A stretch of 64,000 nucleotides of DNA, taken from Actinomycetes bacterium (lineage in GTDB: Bacteria > Actinomycetota > Actinomycetes > Mycobacteriales > Mycobacteriaceae). Both the position numbers and the translations under genes were made by a program. Below the pieces are notes generated by a model. It saw only the letters and a program-made list of their open reading frames with translations. It had not been told where the DNA came from and made no database searches. The stretch covers positions 62,001 through 126,000 of the forward strand of contig JAEXZY010000160.1 of NCBI GenBank assembly GCA_023404955.1, given 5' to 3'. Of this stretch, positions 25,183-33,176 are shown piece after piece (positions within the stretch are counted from its first letter, which is position 1; every line of letters begins with the position of its first letter).

Positions 25183-26366
25183 CAAACCATCGTGTCCTGG
25201 GGAGGCAGACCGAACGCGTCGTTACCGAAGATCAGGTAGGCGCGCTCCGGCTCGTTTGCCGCGTGCACCCGGCCCGCATGGGCGTCCCGCCAGAACCGCT
25301 GCACCGGCTGATCCGAATTCAGTGCCGTGGCACCGGAGGCCTCGAACAGCAGGTCGATCGACTCGATGGCGCGCTTGGTGGCGCGCACCTGGTCGCGACG
25401 AGCACGCGCGCGTAGCGAGAACGGGATCTCCTGACCCGCCTGCAGCAGCTGGTACTCCTCGCCGACGTTGCCGATCAGCTGACGCCAGCCTGCGTCGATG
25501 TCGCTGGCGGCCTCGGCGATCCGGATCTTGGCGAACGGATCCTCTTTGGACTTCTCCCCCGCGAACGCGGCGCGCACCCGCTTGCCCTGGTGCTCGACGT
25601 GCGCGTCGTACGCGCCATAGGCCATGCCCATGATCGGCGCGCTGATCGTCGTCGGATGCATCGTGCCCCACGGCATCTTGTAGACCGGCGCCGAGTTGGT
25701 CTCGTAACCCCCGGCGGTGCCGTCGTTCATCGCCTTGTACGACAGGAACCGGTGCCGCGGCACGAACACGTCCTTGACGACGACAGTGTTGCTGCCGGTG
25801 GCCTTGAGCCCCACCACATTCCACACGTCGTCGATGCGGTAGTCCGAGCGCGGGATCAGGAAGCTGCCGAAGTCGACCGGGCGGCCGTCCTTGATCACCG
25901 GGCCGCCCAGGAACGCCCAGGTGGCGTGATCGCAGCCGGAGGACCACTGCCACGCGCCGCTGACCAGGTAGCCACCGTCGACGACGGTGCCCGCCCCCAT
26001 CGGGGCGTACGACGACGAGACCCGAACCGTGGGATCGTCGCCCCACACGTCTTCCTGAGCCTGCTGATCGAACAGCGCCAGGTGCCAGTTGTGCACGCCG
26101 ATGATCGACGACACCCAGCCCGTCGACCCGCAGGCGCTCGCGATGCGGCGGACGGCCTCGTAGAACTGCGTCGGGTCACACTGCAGGCCGCCCCACTGCT
26201 CGGGCTGCAGCAGCTTGAAGAAGCCGACCTCGTCGAGCTCGGCCACGGTGTCGTCGGGCAGGCGCCGCAGCTCTTCGGCGGCGGCGGCACGCTTGGCGAT
26301 ACGTGGCAGCAGATCGTCGATGCCGGCGAGAACCGACTGCACGTCGCGCTGTTCAATGGACGTCAC
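25182..26366 (-). CDS. hsaA: Flavin-dependent monooxygenase HsaA (oxygenase component)
   Basis: A 394-residue group D flavin monooxygenase with the acyl-CoA dehydrogenase fold. The region GSTGWVSSIIGVHNWHLALF and a WSSGCDHATW segment match 3-HSA hydroxylase. With HsaB it hydroxylates 3-HSA to the catechol 3,4-DHSA. The start is GTG at 26366: it follows GGGAGG, gives the same length as the M. tuberculosis protein (394) and excludes a basic, cysteine-rich 38-codon upstream extension that would run over the KstR operators. First gene of hsaADCB, divergent from kshB. Confidence 0.96.
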   Translation of the reverse strand: MTSIEQRDVQSVLAGIDDLLPRIAKRAAAAEELRRLPDDTVAELDEVGFFKLLQPEQWGGLQCDPTQFYEAVRRIASACGSTGWVSSIIGVHNWHLALFDQQAQEDVWGDDPTVRVSSSYAPMGAGTVVDGGYLVSGAWQWSSGCDHATWAFLGGPVIKDGRPVDFGSFLIPRSDYRIDDVWNVVGLKATGSNTVVVKDVFVPRHRFLSYKAMNDGTAGGYETNSAPVYKMPWGTMHPTTISAPIMGMAYGAYDAHVEHQGKRVRAAFAGEKSKEDPFAKIRIAEAASDIDAGWRQLIGNVGEEYQLLQAGQEIPFSLRARARRDQVRATKRAIESIDLLFEASGATALNSDQPVQRFWRDAHAGRVHAANEPERAYLIFGNDAFGLPPQDTMV

Positions 26367-26404
26367 TGGTTTTGCCTCCCAGGAGTAGGGACCTGCAGCA
26401 AGAT

Positions 26405-26418
26405 TAGAACACGTTACG
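26405..26418. promoter_or_regulatory. KstR operator, hsaA-proximal, one mismatch
   Basis: TAGAACACGTTACG fits the KstR palindrome TnnAACnnGTTnnA except for the last base (G for A). It lies 39 bp upstream of the hsaA start and would cover its promoter. Confidence 0.72.
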
Positions 26419-26472
26419 ATTTGTGTCGAGCAGCGGTGCGCTGTAGCAGCTGGACCTGCAGACATGCATTTC

Positions 26473-26486
26473 TGTAACATGTTCTA
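26473..26486. promoter_or_regulatory. KstR operator, kshB-proximal, perfect
   Basis: TGTAACATGTTCTA matches TnnAACnnGTTnnA at all fixed positions. It lies 39 bp upstream of the preferred kshB start and 68 bp from centre to centre from the hsaA-side operator. The two sites suggest separate repression of the divergent promoters. Confidence 0.85.
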
Positions 26487-26524
26487 GTTATGAACGCCCG
26501 ACGGTGTGGAAGAGAGAGCCGCTT

Positions 26525-27580
26525 GTGACCGACGAGCCACTGGGTGCTCACGTGCTCGAACTGGAGATCGCGAAGGTGATCGACGAGACGGCCGATGCCC
26601 GCTCGCTGGTGTTCACCGCCCCCGACGAGGTGCCCGCCGACAAATTGCGCTACGCGCCGGGACAATTTCTGACGCTGCGGGTGCCCAGCGACCGGACCGG
26701 CTCGGTGGCCCGCTGCTACTCCCTGTGCAGCTCGCCGTTCACCGGCGACCCCCTCACCGTCACGGTCAAGCGCACCGCCGACGGATACGCGTCCAACTGG
26801 CTCTGCGACAACGCCCAACCCGGCATGCGCATCCACGTGCTGGCCCCCTCGGGCACCTTCGTCCCCGCCGACCTCGACACCGACTTCCTGCTCCTCGCCG
26901 CAGGCAGCGGCATCACGCCGATGATGGCGATCCTGAAGTCAGCCCTGACCCAGGGCAACGGACAGGTCACCCTCGTCTACGCCAACCGCGACCAGGACTC
27001 TGTGATCTTCGCCGCCGCGCTGCGCGAACTCGCGGCCGCGCACCCCGACCGGCTGACCACGGTGCACTGGCTGGAATCGGTGCAGGGGCTGCCGACCGCC
27101 TCGGCGCTTGCCGCGCTGCTCGCGCCCTACCGAGACCGAGAAGCGTTCCTCTGCGGACCCGGCCCGTTCATGACCGCCGCGCAGGAGGCACTCACCGCCT
27201 GCGGTTCGGCCCCCGACCGGGTGCACATCGAGGTGTTCAAGTCGCTGGACTCCGACCCGTTCGCCGCGGTCGTCCTCGACGACACCCACGACGGTGACGA
27301 GGGCCCCGCGACCGCGGTCGTGACCCTCGACGGCACCACTCACGAACTGACCTGGCCGCGGCGCGCGAAGTTGCTCGACGTGCTGCTCGACAAGGGCCTC
27401 GACGCACCGTTCTCCTGCCGCGAAGGGCACTGCGGCGCCTGCGCGGTGGTCAAGAAATCCGGCGACGTCGAGATGGAGGTCAACGATGTCCTCGAACAAC
27501 AGGACCTCGACGAGGGCCTGATCCTGGCCTGCCAGGCGCATCCGCTGACGGATTCGGTCGAAGTGACCTATGACGAGTGA
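26525..27580 (+). CDS. kshB: 3-ketosteroid 9-alpha-hydroxylase reductase KshB
   Basis: A 351-residue flavoprotein reductase with three domains: FAD-binding (RCYSLCSSPF, about residue 65), NAD-binding (LLLAAGSGITPMM, then FLCGPGPFM) and a C-terminal plant-type ferredoxin with the cluster motif CREGHCGACAVV plus a distal cysteine in ILACQ. It passes electrons from NADH to KshA for 9-alpha-hydroxylation, which opens ring B. KshA is not in the window. The GTG at 26525 gives the family N-terminus (TDEPLGAHVLELEI) and follows GGAAGAGAGAG. An in-frame GTG at 26504 would add 7 residues. Divergent from hsaA and under KstR control. Confidence 0.95.
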   Translation: MTDEPLGAHVLELEIAKVIDETADARSLVFTAPDEVPADKLRYAPGQFLTLRVPSDRTGSVARCYSLCSSPFTGDPLTVTVKRTADGYASNWLCDNAQPGMRIHVLAPSGTFVPADLDTDFLLLAAGSGITPMMAILKSALTQGNGQVTLVYANRDQDSVIFAAALRELAAAHPDRLTTVHWLESVQGLPTASALAALLAPYRDREAFLCGPGPFMTAAQEALTACGSAPDRVHIEVFKSLDSDPFAAVVLDDTHDGDEGPATAVVTLDGTTHELTWPRRAKLLDVLLDKGLDAPFSCREGHCGACAVVKKSGDVEMEVNDVLEQQDLDEGLILACQAHPLTDSVEVTYDE

Positions 27581-27589
27581 ACCGCGCGC

Positions 27590-27595
27590 TAGGTT
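27590..27595 (+). promoter_or_regulatory. Probable -10 element for a leaderless transcript
   Basis: TAGGTT lies 7 nt before the ATG at 27603, in the gap just after kshB. No Shine-Dalgarno is present. This supports both a leaderless start and the choice of that ATG for the downstream secreted protein. Confidence 0.45.
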
Positions 27596-27602
27596 CGCCA
27601 AG

Positions 27603-28181
27603 ATGAAGCGGCTCGCGGTGATAGGTGTGACGACCCTGGCGATGACGGCCCTCGTCCCCACCGGCACGGCAGCGGCCGCGTCGGACACCAAGACGAGCTC
27701 GATCGCCGTCGACCCCGCCACATCGATCCAGATGCAGGTCTCGGCCAACTGCGACTCCGCCCAGGCCCGCTGCTTCTTCACCACCACCGCGAGCCTTCTG
27801 ACGCCGAACGGCCCCACCGGCTTCCCCGGTGACACCTGGGCCCGCCAGACCGTCACGCTGCGCAGCTCGGACCGCAACGTCTGGCAGCAGGCCTGGTACA
27901 GCGCACCGTCGGGCAACCCGCGCGAACTCAAGGGCGCCAACCACGAGAACGTGCTGTCCAAGATGTACCGCTCGCTCAACGACGTCGAGCTGTCGATCAC
28001 CTACTTCGGCGGCGGGGACATCGCGCGGTTCACCTCGGACGGCGACTCGGTGCCCACGCAATGGCATGACGGATTACCGGCCACCGGCGCCGATTTCATC
28101 GCATGCTCGCAGATCCAGGTGGTCTACAGCGGGGTCAACCTGACCACGCCGACGGCCTGCGCGCAGACCCGCTTCGGCTAG
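27603..28181 (+). CDS. Secreted protein of unknown function (Rv3572-like)
   Basis: A 192-residue protein with a clear Sec signal peptide (MKRLAVIGVTTLAMTALVPT, cleavage probably after TAAAA near residue 26). The mature part has four cysteines (in NCDSAQARC, IACSQ and TACAQ), consistent with two disulfides outside the membrane. No enzyme motif is seen. Its position between kshB and fadE34 is the same as that of Rv3572, a hypothetical protein. The ATG at 27603 is preferred over one at 27570 because it begins the signal peptide and has a TAGGTT hexamer 7 nt upstream. It converges with fadE34, their stop codons sharing CTAG. Confidence 0.75.
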   Translation: MKRLAVIGVTTLAMTALVPTGTAAAASDTKTSSIAVDPATSIQMQVSANCDSAQARCFFTTTASLLTPNGPTGFPGDTWARQTVTLRSSDRNVWQQAWYSAPSGNPRELKGANHENVLSKMYRSLNDVELSITYFGGGDIARFTSDGDSVPTQWHDGLPATGADFIACSQIQVVYSGVNLTTPTACAQTRFG

Positions 28182-30289
28182 CGCGGCAGCCCGAGCAGTC
28201 GCTCCCCCGCCATCGTCAGCAGGATCTGCTCGGTGCCCCCGGCGATGGTCAGGCACCGCGTGTTGAGGAAGTCGTGCACCTGCTGGTTCTCCACCGCGCC
28301 GGCACCCCCGGACAGCTCCATCCGGAACTCCGCGAGCGCCTGGCGGTACCGCACACCGATCAGTTTGCGGGCGCTGGCCTGCGGACCGGGGTCCCGGCCA
28401 CCGACCGCCAGCTGCGCGATGCGCTGATCCAGCAGTGAGCCGACCTGGGCGGTGCAGATCAGCTCGCCGAGCCGATCCTGTTGCGCGTCATCGACATCCG
28501 CCTCCGACAGCGCCCGCAGCAACTCTTCCATCGGGTTGCCCAGCGCGGTGCCCTGGGCCATCGCGACCCGCTCGTTGGCCAGCGTCGTGCGCGCCAGCTT
28601 CCAGCCGTCGTTGACCGCCCCGACCACCATCTCGTCGGGCACGAAGACGTCGTCGAAGAACACCTCGTTGAACAGCTCGTCGCCGGTGATCTCCCGCAGC
28701 GGCCGGATCACGATGCCCGGGCTGGTCATGTCGATCAGGAAGTAGGTGATGCCCTTGTGTTTCGGAGCATCCGGATCGGTACGAGCCAGCGCCACCCCCC
28801 AGTGCGCCTTCTGCGCCGCCGAGGTCCACACCTTCTGCCCGGTGAGCTTCCAACCACCCTCGGCGCGAACAGCTTTGGTGCGCAACGCGGCCAGATCCGA
28901 GCCGGCGCCCGGCTCGCTGAACAGCTGGCACCACTGCAGCTCGCCCCGCAGCGTCGGCGGGACGAACTGCTCCACCTGCTCGGCGCTGCCGTGCTCGAGG
29001 ATCGTCGGCACCGCCCACCAGCCGATCACCAGGTCCGGCCGGGTGACCCCGGCCGCCGCCAGTTCCTGATCGATGAGCAACTGCTCGGCCGGGCCGGCGG
29101 CGCGGCCGTGCGGGCGCGGCCAGTGCGGCGCCAGCAGACCGGTCTCGGCCATCACGACCTGCCGACGGTCCTGTGGTGCGGCGGCGACCTCGGCCACCGC
29201 GGCGGCGATCTCGGGTCGCAGATCCGCGACCGAGGCCAGATCGATGCCCAGCTCGCGGCGAGTGCCCTGCTGCGTCAGCGCGGCCACCCGGCGCAGCCAG
29301 TGCGACCGGCCGCCCAGGAACTGCCCGATGCCGTAGGCCCGGCGCAGATACAGGTGCGCATCGTGCTCCCAGGTGATGCCGATACCGCCGAGCACCTGGA
29401 TGCAGTCCTTGGCGTTGGCCTTCGCCGCCTCGATACCCACCGACGCGGCCAGCGCCGCAGCGATCGACAATTGTTCGTCATCGGATTCGCACGCAGCGCG
29501 CGCCGCGTCCGCGGCGGCCACCGACGCCTGCTCACTGCGCAGCAGCATCTCGGCGCACATGTGCTTGATCGCCTGGAAGCTGCCGATCGGCTTGCCGAAC
29601 TGTTCACGCACCTTCGCGTACTCGGTCGCCGTCGTCAGCAGCCACCTGGCCACTCCGGCGGCTTCTGCCGCCGCGACCGTCGCGGCCAGGTCGACCACGC
29701 GCCGCGGGGATACCGCGATCACCGTGGCAGGCGCCCCGTCGAGCGTCACCCGGGCCAGCGGGCGAGAGAAGTCGGTGGCCTTCACCGGGTCGACGACCAC
29801 CCCGTCGGACGTCGCATCGACCAGCACCCACACGTCGCAGGCGGGCAGCAGCAGCACGCCGTCGGCGGTCGCGCCGAGCACCGTCGCGGCCGTGCCCGAC
29901 ACCGTGTCACCGTCCAGCGTCACGTCGGCTCGTAGTGCGACACCGGCGGTCCGCTGACCCGCAGCAAGAGCTCCGACCAGTTCGCCGACGGAGTCGTCGA
30001 GCACCAGCGTGGCCAGCGCCGTGGTGCCGACCGGACCGGGGATCAAGCCGGCCGCCGCCTCCTCGAGCATCGCGCAGAGATCGGCGATGGTCCCGTCGGC
30101 GCCGCCCAGGTCTTCGGGCAGAGCGACCCCGAAGATGCCCAGCGCAGCCAGCGCGTCGAAGGGGACGCGCCACGCATCGCGTGCGCCCTGCTCGACATCG
30201 CGCACGGCCTCGAGCGACGTCGAACCCGCCGCCCAATCGCGGACCAGCTCGCGTGCGGCGGACTGCTCGTCGCTGATGGTTGCCGGCAC
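28178..30289 (-). CDS. fadE34: Fused two-domain acyl-CoA dehydrogenase FadE34 (ChsE3)
   Basis: A 703-residue protein made of two acyl-CoA dehydrogenase units in one chain. The first (about 1-340) has EYAKVREQFGKPIGSFQAIKH and QVLGGIGITWEHD near its end. The second (about 355-703) has CQLFSEPGAGSDLA, GQKVWTSAAQ and a terminal IAGGTEQILLTMAGERLLG. FadE34 dehydrogenates the five-carbon steroid side chain (3-oxo-cholenoyl-CoA) in cholesterol degradation. The fusion replaces the usual alpha2beta2 pair. The GTG at 30289 follows AGGAGT. It is divergent from kstR, with a KstR operator 42 bp upstream. Confidence 0.93.
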   Translation of the reverse strand: MPATISDEQSAARELVRDWAAGSTSLEAVRDVEQGARDAWRVPFDALAALGIFGVALPEDLGGADGTIADLCAMLEEAAAGLIPGPVGTTALATLVLDDSVGELVGALAAGQRTAGVALRADVTLDGDTVSGTAATVLGATADGVLLLPACDVWVLVDATSDGVVVDPVKATDFSRPLARVTLDGAPATVIAVSPRRVVDLAATVAAAEAAGVARWLLTTATEYAKVREQFGKPIGSFQAIKHMCAEMLLRSEQASVAAADAARAACESDDEQLSIAAALAASVGIEAAKANAKDCIQVLGGIGITWEHDAHLYLRRAYGIGQFLGGRSHWLRRVAALTQQGTRRELGIDLASVADLRPEIAAAVAEVAAAPQDRRQVVMAETGLLAPHWPRPHGRAAGPAEQLLIDQELAAAGVTRPDLVIGWWAVPTILEHGSAEQVEQFVPPTLRGELQWCQLFSEPGAGSDLAALRTKAVRAEGGWKLTGQKVWTSAAQKAHWGVALARTDPDAPKHKGITYFLIDMTSPGIVIRPLREITGDELFNEVFFDDVFVPDEMVVGAVNDGWKLARTTLANERVAMAQGTALGNPMEELLRALSEADVDDAQQDRLGELICTAQVGSLLDQRIAQLAVGGRDPGPQASARKLIGVRYRQALAEFRMELSGGAGAVENQQVHDFLNTRCLTIAGGTEQILLTMAGERLLGLPR

Positions 30290-30330
30290 CGTGACTCCTA
30301 GGCTTTGGGTGAGAACCCCGTGCTTCCCAC

Positions 30331-30344
30331 TAGAACGTGTTCTA
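30331..30344. promoter_or_regulatory. KstR operator between fadE34 and kstR
   Basis: TAGAACGTGTTCTA matches TnnAACnnGTTnnA fully and is nearly a complete palindrome. It sits 42 bp upstream of fadE34 and 161 bp upstream of the kstR start, fitting repression of fadE34 and autoregulation of kstR. The remaining 160 bp to kstR is relatively A+T-rich and presumably holds its promoter and leader. Confidence 0.9.
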
Positions 30345-30504
30345 ATAGTGCCAGCGTCCGAGCGTCAAGTCGAACGCCATCGCAGCAGACCAGATCGTTG
30401 GCCACGCACAGACGGCGGCGAGAAAATAACGACCGGAATGCGTATCGTTTTCCATCGGTTGCAGTCCATGCATCTGACGTAGAACACCGAAGGAGCCACG
30501 CCGC

Positions 30505-31200
30505 ATGTCCGGGTCGTCTCAGTCCGCAGCAGGGTCGTCGGCGCGTGCCGACGGCGTGGGAGCGGACGCCCGCCCCCGGCAGGTGATGAACGTCGCGGTG
30601 CTGGCGGAATCCGAGCTGGGGTCCGAAGCCCAACGCGAACGGCGCAAGCGCATCCTCGATGCCACCTTGGCGATCGCGTCGAAGGGCGGCTACGAGGCCG
30701 TGCAGATGCGCGCGGTCGCTGAGCGCGCCGACGTCGCGGTCGGCACCCTGTACCGCTACTTCCCGTCCAAGGTGCATCTGCTGGTCTCCGCGCTGGGCCG
30801 CGAATTCGAACGCATCGACGCCAAGACGGACCGCTCTGTGCTGGCCGCCGGGGCGACCTCGTATCAGCGGCTCAACATCATGGTCGGCAAGCTCAACCGC
30901 GCCATGCAGCGCAACCCCCTGCTCACCGAGGCGATGACGCGCGCCTTCGTCTTCGCCGACGCCTCGGCCGCCGGGGAGGTCGACTACGTGGGCAAGCTGA
31001 TGGACTCGATGTTCGCCCGGGCGATGAGCGAGGGCGAACCCACCGAGGACCAGTACCACATCGCCCGCGTGATCTCCGACGTGTGGCTGTCGAATCTGCT
31101 GGCCTGGCTCACCCGCCGCGCCTCGGCCACCGACGTCAGCAAGCGTCTGGACCTCGCGATGAGGCTGCTCATCGGCGACGGTGAGCACCCTAAGATCTGA
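30505..31200 (+). CDS. kstR: TetR-family repressor KstR
   Basis: A 231-residue TetR-type regulator. The HTH (about residues 45-90) contains ERRKRILDATLAIASKGGYE and VAVGTLYRYFPSKVHL, strongly conserved in KstR. It represses the large cholesterol regulon and is released by 3-oxo-4-cholestenoyl-CoA-type inducers. The ATG at 30505 has AAGGAG 9 nt upstream. It gives about 28 more N-terminal residues than the annotated M. tuberculosis protein, a serine/alanine-rich, probably disordered extension, and an internal start near AVLAESELGSE is possible. Three operators for it are visible in the window. Confidence 0.94.
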   Translation: MSGSSQSAAGSSARADGVGADARPRQVMNVAVLAESELGSEAQRERRKRILDATLAIASKGGYEAVQMRAVAERADVAVGTLYRYFPSKVHLLVSALGREFERIDAKTDRSVLAAGATSYQRLNIMVGKLNRAMQRNPLLTEAMTRAFVFADASAAGEVDYVGKLMDSMFARAMSEGEPTEDQYHIARVISDVWLSNLLAWLTRRASATDVSKRLDLAMRLLIGDGEHPKI

Positions 31201-31206
31201 CCCGCC

Positions 31207-31212
31207 TAGGAT
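31207..31212 (+). promoter_or_regulatory. Probable -10 element for leaderless otsB
   Basis: TAGGAT stands 7 nt before the GTG at 31220, just after the kstR stop. It suggests an independent, leaderless promoter for otsB and supports that start codon. Confidence 0.4.
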
Positions 31213-31219
31213 CGGATGC

Positions 31220-31966
31220 GTGCTGCCGCCGGAGCTTTCCGCTGCCCTCGACACCGCCGCGCGGACTCCGCGGTTGCTCGTCACCTCCGACTTCGACGGC
31301 ACGCTGTCGGAGATCGTCTCCAACCCCGCCGACGCCCGTCCGCTGCCTGCCGCCAGTGACGCGCTCATCGCGCTCGCCGAGCTGCCCGACACCGAGGTGG
31401 CGCTGATCTCGGGCCGAGCGCTGCGCGATCTGCGGGTGCTGTCGTCGATGCCCGAAGCCGTCCACCTCGTTGGCAGCCACGGCGCGGAGTTCGACACGGG
31501 GTTCGCCCACGACCTCGACACCGGCCTGCTGGCCCGCATCGCCGACACGCTGTCCGGTATCGCCGCCGACAAGCCGGGCGTCACCGTCGAGACCAAGCCG
31601 GCGAGCGTCGCGCTGCACGTCCGCAACGCCTCGGACGCCGACGGCGAAGCCGCGCTTGCCGCGGCGTGGGACGCCTCCACCAGTTGGGACGCGCACGCCA
31701 CGACGGGCAAGGCGGTGCTCGAGTTCGCGGTCATCTCCACCGACAAAGGTGAAGCGCTGGACATCCTGCGCGCCGAACACCGCGCGACCGCGGTGGTGTT
31801 CTTCGGCGACGACGTGACCGACGAGAAGGCGTTCCGCCGGCTCGGCGATGACGACATCGGGGTCAAGGTGGGCCCCGGCGACACCGCCGCGGCGTACCGG
31901 GTCGACGCGCCCGAGGACGTGGCGGCCGCGCTCGCACACGTGCTGTCGGCTCGCGCCGCGGTTTAG
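31220..31966 (+). CDS. otsB: Trehalose-6-phosphate phosphatase (HAD family)
   Basis: A 248-residue HAD phosphatase of the trehalose-phosphatase type. Motif I is SDFDGTLSEI (nucleophile and acid/base aspartates), motif II ISGRAL, and motif IV FFGDDVTDEKAF. It would remove phosphate from trehalose-6-phosphate. No otsA is near, so the synthase must be elsewhere. The start is uncertain: GTG 31220 (leaderless pattern, starts LPPELSAAL) is preferred over an in-frame GTG at 31181 inside kstR. It follows kstR by 19 bp and converges with the LacI gene with a 4 bp stop overlap. Confidence 0.87.
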   Translation: MLPPELSAALDTAARTPRLLVTSDFDGTLSEIVSNPADARPLPAASDALIALAELPDTEVALISGRALRDLRVLSSMPEAVHLVGSHGAEFDTGFAHDLDTGLLARIADTLSGIAADKPGVTVETKPASVALHVRNASDADGEAALAAAWDASTSWDAHATTGKAVLEFAVISTDKGEALDILRAEHRATAVVFFGDDVTDEKAFRRLGDDDIGVKVGPGDTAAAYRVDAPEDVAAALAHVLSARAAV

Positions 31967-33063
31967 GCCGGCGGACCCGACGTCCGCCCGCGCACCAGCT
32001 CGGTGCGGAGCACCTCCACCACCGGTAGCCCCGAACGCGGCGGGTTGTGCAGCAATTGCCCTGCGCGCCGGCCCTTTTCGACGCTGGGCTGGCGCACCGT
32101 GGTGAGCCCGCGCGACAGCGCCTCGGGCACGCCGTCGAAGCCCGTCACCGTCATCTGCCCCGGCACGTACACCCCGCGGGCGCGGAGCCGATCCATCGCC
32201 GACAGCGCGAGCACGTCGGCGGTGCAGATCAGCGCGGTGATCCGTGGGTTCGCCTCCAGTGCGACCTCGGCGCCCGCGCCGCCCGAGGTGGGCAGGTGCT
32301 CGTAACTCTCCACCACTGTCAGTGCACGCGGGTCCAACCCGACGGCCGTCACCGCGTCGTACACACCGAGAATCCGCTCGCTCTGCACCTGGAATTCCGG
32401 GTTGCGGACCCGGTCCGGGTCGGCGAGAGCCGGCCGGGGGTCACCGTGCGGCCAGTCGCGGCCCAGCCGCATGGTCAACAGTCCGATCTCGCGGTGTCCG
32501 AGCTCGAGCACATGCTCCGCGAGGCCACGCATCGCGGCGCGGTCGTCAATCCCGACCCAGGACGCCCCGGCGACGTCCTTGGGTTGGTCGACCACGACGA
32601 CGGGCAGATGCCGCTGCAGCACCACCGGCAGGTACGGGTCGTCGTCGGAGGCGGAGTAGACAACGAAACCGTCGACACCCGCGGCGAGCACCGCGGCCGT
32701 GCCGTCGCTGACGCTGCGGTTGGGGCCGACCGCCACGAGCAGCAATCCCTGCCCCACTGTCTCGCAGGATTCGGCAAGGCCCGCGACGAAGTCCAGCGCG
32801 GCCGGGTCGGAGAACGAATAGTTCAACGGTTCGGTGATGATCAGGCCCACCGCACCGGCCTTGCGCGTCCGCAGGGAGCGGGCCACCGGGTCGGGTCCGG
32901 GATAGCCGAGCCGCTTGGCCGTCGAGAGCACCCGGTCCCGCAGTTCGGCCGAGAGTTGGTCCGGGCGGTTGTAGGCATTCGAGACGGTGGTGCGCGACAC
33001 CTTCAGCTCGGCTGCCAGTGAGGCCAGGGTCGCCCGCCGCCGGGGCGCCGGAGTCCTGGACAT
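31963..33063 (-). CDS. LacI-family transcriptional regulator (Rv3575c-like)
   Basis: A 366-residue LacI/GalR regulator. The N-terminal HTH is ATLASLAAELKVSRTTVSNA, followed by the hinge and a periplasmic-binding-like effector domain (ALICTADVLALSAM, VTGFDGVPEAL). Its place beside kstR matches Rv3575c. Its ligand and targets are unknown, but a sugar is the usual effector, and the neighbouring trehalose-phosphatase is one candidate target. The ATG at 33063 begins just before the HTH; an upstream in-frame start would add 18 residues of no family similarity. Confidence 0.85.
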   Translation of the reverse strand: MSRTPAPRRRATLASLAAELKVSRTTVSNAYNRPDQLSAELRDRVLSTAKRLGYPGPDPVARSLRTRKAGAVGLIITEPLNYSFSDPAALDFVAGLAESCETVGQGLLLVAVGPNRSVSDGTAAVLAAGVDGFVVYSASDDDPYLPVVLQRHLPVVVVDQPKDVAGASWVGIDDRAAMRGLAEHVLELGHREIGLLTMRLGRDWPHGDPRPALADPDRVRNPEFQVQSERILGVYDAVTAVGLDPRALTVVESYEHLPTSGGAGAEVALEANPRITALICTADVLALSAMDRLRARGVYVPGQMTVTGFDGVPEALSRGLTTVRQPSVEKGRRAGQLLHNPPRSGLPVVEVLRTELVRGRTSGPPA

Positions 33064-33140
33064 GCATGCAGACGTTAGCGGATCGGCGTCCTCGCGGCGG
33101 TGTGCACGCACCGCCACCGATGCGCTACATTGTCCCAGTT

Positions 33141-33159
33141 ATTGGAAACGATTTTCATT
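33141..33159. promoter_or_regulatory. Zur-like box upstream of znuA
   Basis: The core TGGAAACGATTTTCA (33143-33157) resembles the mycobacterial Zur palindrome TGAAAATnATTTTCA. It lies 20 bp before the znuA ATG, over the expected promoter. A second, closely related element at 40157-40177 strengthens the reading. Zinc-dependent repression of znuACB is inferred. Confidence 0.72.
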
Positions 33160-33176
33160 TGTATCAGGAGTTGCGC

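Noticed and set aside
26366..26480. Longer hsaA reading from 26480
   Set aside because: The 38 extra codons cover the KstR operators, are cysteine-rich and unlike family members; GTG 26366 has a good ribosome site and gives the expected length.
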